A stretch of DNA of 15,476 nt, taken from contig CALMCK010000003.1 of the NCBI GenBank assembly GCA_937862845.1, positions 1-15,476 on the forward strand, read 5' to 3'. The first letter of the stretch is position 1. Every line of letters begins with the position of its first letter. The notes under the pieces were generated by a model. The model ran no database searches. It saw only the letters and a list, made by a program, of their open reading frames with translations, and was not told the origin of the DNA. Positions 14,561 to 15,476 of the stretch are shown here, one piece after another. The translations under genes were made by a program, and so were the position numbers. Source of the DNA: an uncultured Burkholderiaceae bacterium (GTDB taxonomy: Bacteria > Pseudomonadota > Gammaproteobacteria > Burkholderiales > Burkholderiaceae).

Positions 14561-14581
14561 TACTTGACTGAGCATCATCAA

Positions 14582-14621
14582 CCATTAAAAACCGCCGTTA
14601 CTGAACGGCGGTTTTTAATGG
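14582..14621 (+). terminator. rho-independent terminator of surA
   Basis: A perfect 18-bp stem (14582-14599 with 14604-14621), loop ACTG, GC-rich centre ACCGCCGTT and five T's in the right arm. It starts 21 bases after the surA stop and separates surA from pdxA. Its symmetry could also make it work on the minus strand. Confidence 0.9.
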
Positions 14622-14652
14622 ATAACGCGCACACAAGCACAGGCCCATGAGC

Positions 14653-14658
14653 TAAAAT
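14653..14658 (+). promoter_or_regulatory. -10 box placing transcription start at the pdxA ATG
   Basis: TAAAAT (5 of 6) ends five bases before the ATG at 14664, so transcription would begin at or next to the start codon. CACACA at 14630-14635 matches three of six -35 positions with a 17-base spacer. No Shine-Dalgarno is evident, consistent with a leaderless message. Confidence 0.35.
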
Positions 14659-14663
14659 GCAGT

Positions 14664-15476
14664 ATGTCCCCCATCACCTCACCCCACACCCCGATTGTCA
14701 TCACGACAGGCGAGCCAGCAGGCATCGGCGCCGAAGTGTCACTGCGCGCTGCGCTACAGTGGCAGCGTGCGCACACCACACCGTTGGTGTTGCTTGGTGA
14801 TATTGAGCTTCTGCGTCAAACGGCTTCTGACATGGGGCTGAATGTCTGCTTCGTGCACGAAATGGATGCTGTTGTGGGTTTTGACCATGGTGTTGAGGTA
14901 TTGTGCGTGCACCACACACCGCTGATGGTGCCCGCAGTGGCGGGTGTTTTGGCGTTGGCGAACGCGCCATACGTTTTGCAACTGCTCGATGCGGCCATGA
15001 CCGGCATCGCTCGAGGCGAGTACGCCGCCATGGTCACAGCACCCGTTCAAAAAAGCATCATCAACGATGCAGGCATCGCCTTCACAGGTCACACCGAGTA
15101 TTTGGCAGCGAAAACCCACACCGAAAAAGTCGTGATGATGCTGGCAGGTGGCGGTATGCGCGTCGCGCTGGCCAGCACACACATTGCCTTGCGACAAGTC
15201 GCGGACGCCATCACAGTGGCGTCACTCACCCGCACGATTCAAATCATTTTGGATGACTTGAAAAATAAATTTGGGATTGAAAGGCCACGCCTGCTGGTCA
15301 CTGGCTTGAACCCGCACGCAGGCGAGGGCGGTCACATGGGCACAGAAGAAATCGATGTGATTGCGCCGGTGATAGAGCAATTTAAAAAAAATGGCCATGA
15401 CGTGCGTGGGCCGTATCCTGCGGACACTTTGTTTCAGCCGCGTTATTTGGACGATGCCGATGCGGTGCTTGCGATG
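14664..15476 (+). CDS. pdxA: 4-hydroxythreonine-4-phosphate dehydrogenase (3' end beyond window)
   Basis: It oxidises 4-phosphohydroxy-L-threonine with NAD(P)+, a step of DXP-dependent pyridoxal phosphate synthesis; a cytoplasmic, metal-dependent dimer. The 271 residues present open with PIVITTGEPAGIGAEVSLRA (10-29), then VTAPVQKSIINDAGIAFTGH (124-143) with metal ligand His143, LASTHIALRQV at 169-179, GLNPHAGEGGHMGTEE at 214-229 with His218, and GPYPADTLFQPRYLDDADAV at 249-268. The family is about 330 residues, so roughly 60 are missing. The metal-binding histidine expected near residue 270-275 is not reached. ATG 14664 is the first in frame and gives the usual short N-terminus. It follows surA as in many proteobacteria, but a strong terminator lies between them. 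Confidence 0.96.
   Translation, partial: MSPITSPHTPIVITTGEPAGIGAEVSLRAALQWQRAHTTPLVLLGDIELLRQTASDMGLNVCFVHEMDAVVGFDHGVEVLCVHHTPLMVPAVAGVLALANAPYVLQLLDAAMTGIARGEYAAMVTAPVQKSIINDAGIAFTGHTEYLAAKTHTEKVVMMLAGGGMRVALASTHIALRQVADAITVASLTRTIQIILDDLKNKFGIERPRLLVTGLNPHAGEGGHMGTEEIDVIAPVIEQFKKNGHDVRGPYPADTLFQPRYLDDADAVLAM

Noticed and set aside
14754..15256. Minus- and plus-strand frames of 73-147 codons inside pdxA
   Set aside because: Shadows of the conserved pdxA frame.

Overview
The window looks like chromosomal DNA of a betaproteobacterium, probably Burkholderiales, with intermediate GC. The grounds are the block lptD-surA-pdxA with amgK-murU divergent to it, the close match of AcpP and FabF to proteobacterial type II fatty acid synthesis proteins, and GC-rich REP-like repeats. 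No genus can be named from this sequence alone. There are eleven supported protein genes, two of them cut by the window ends. I see no tRNA, rRNA, CRISPR array, transposase or phage gene.

Left part (1-1690). A WYL-domain transcriptional regulator of the BrxR/CapW type runs leftward off the window. Divergent from it is a strong promoter whose 17-bp spacer holds a perfect 17-bp palindrome, driving a 178-residue protein of no recognised family. This regulator/operator/target pair is the least ordinary part of the window. It is followed by about 280 bases of non-coding DNA with several hairpins leading into ppc.

Central part (1691-8412). ppc (PEP carboxylase) comes first, then pfkA (ATP-type phosphofructokinase) with its own promoter, closely followed by a metaxin/FAXC-like glutathione S-transferase. 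Next are acpP and fabF. The last two are usually adjacent, but here they are split by a terminator and a 157-bp paired inverted repeat. A solitary relative of that repeat lies between ppc and pfkA. A perfect 48-bp palindrome ends fabF and serves the convergent gene as well.

Right part (8449-15476). Three genes read leftward: a duplicated LEA-like helical protein, murU and amgK. AmgK and MurU together salvage MurNAc into UDP-MurNAc for peptidoglycan. Reading rightward are lptD (LPS export to the outer membrane), surA (periplasmic chaperone, here a short single-parvulin form) and pdxA (vitamin B6 synthesis, cut by the window end, possibly leaderless). The lptD/surA/amgK/murU group is an envelope-biogenesis neighbourhood; LptD is itself a known client of SurA in E. 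coli.
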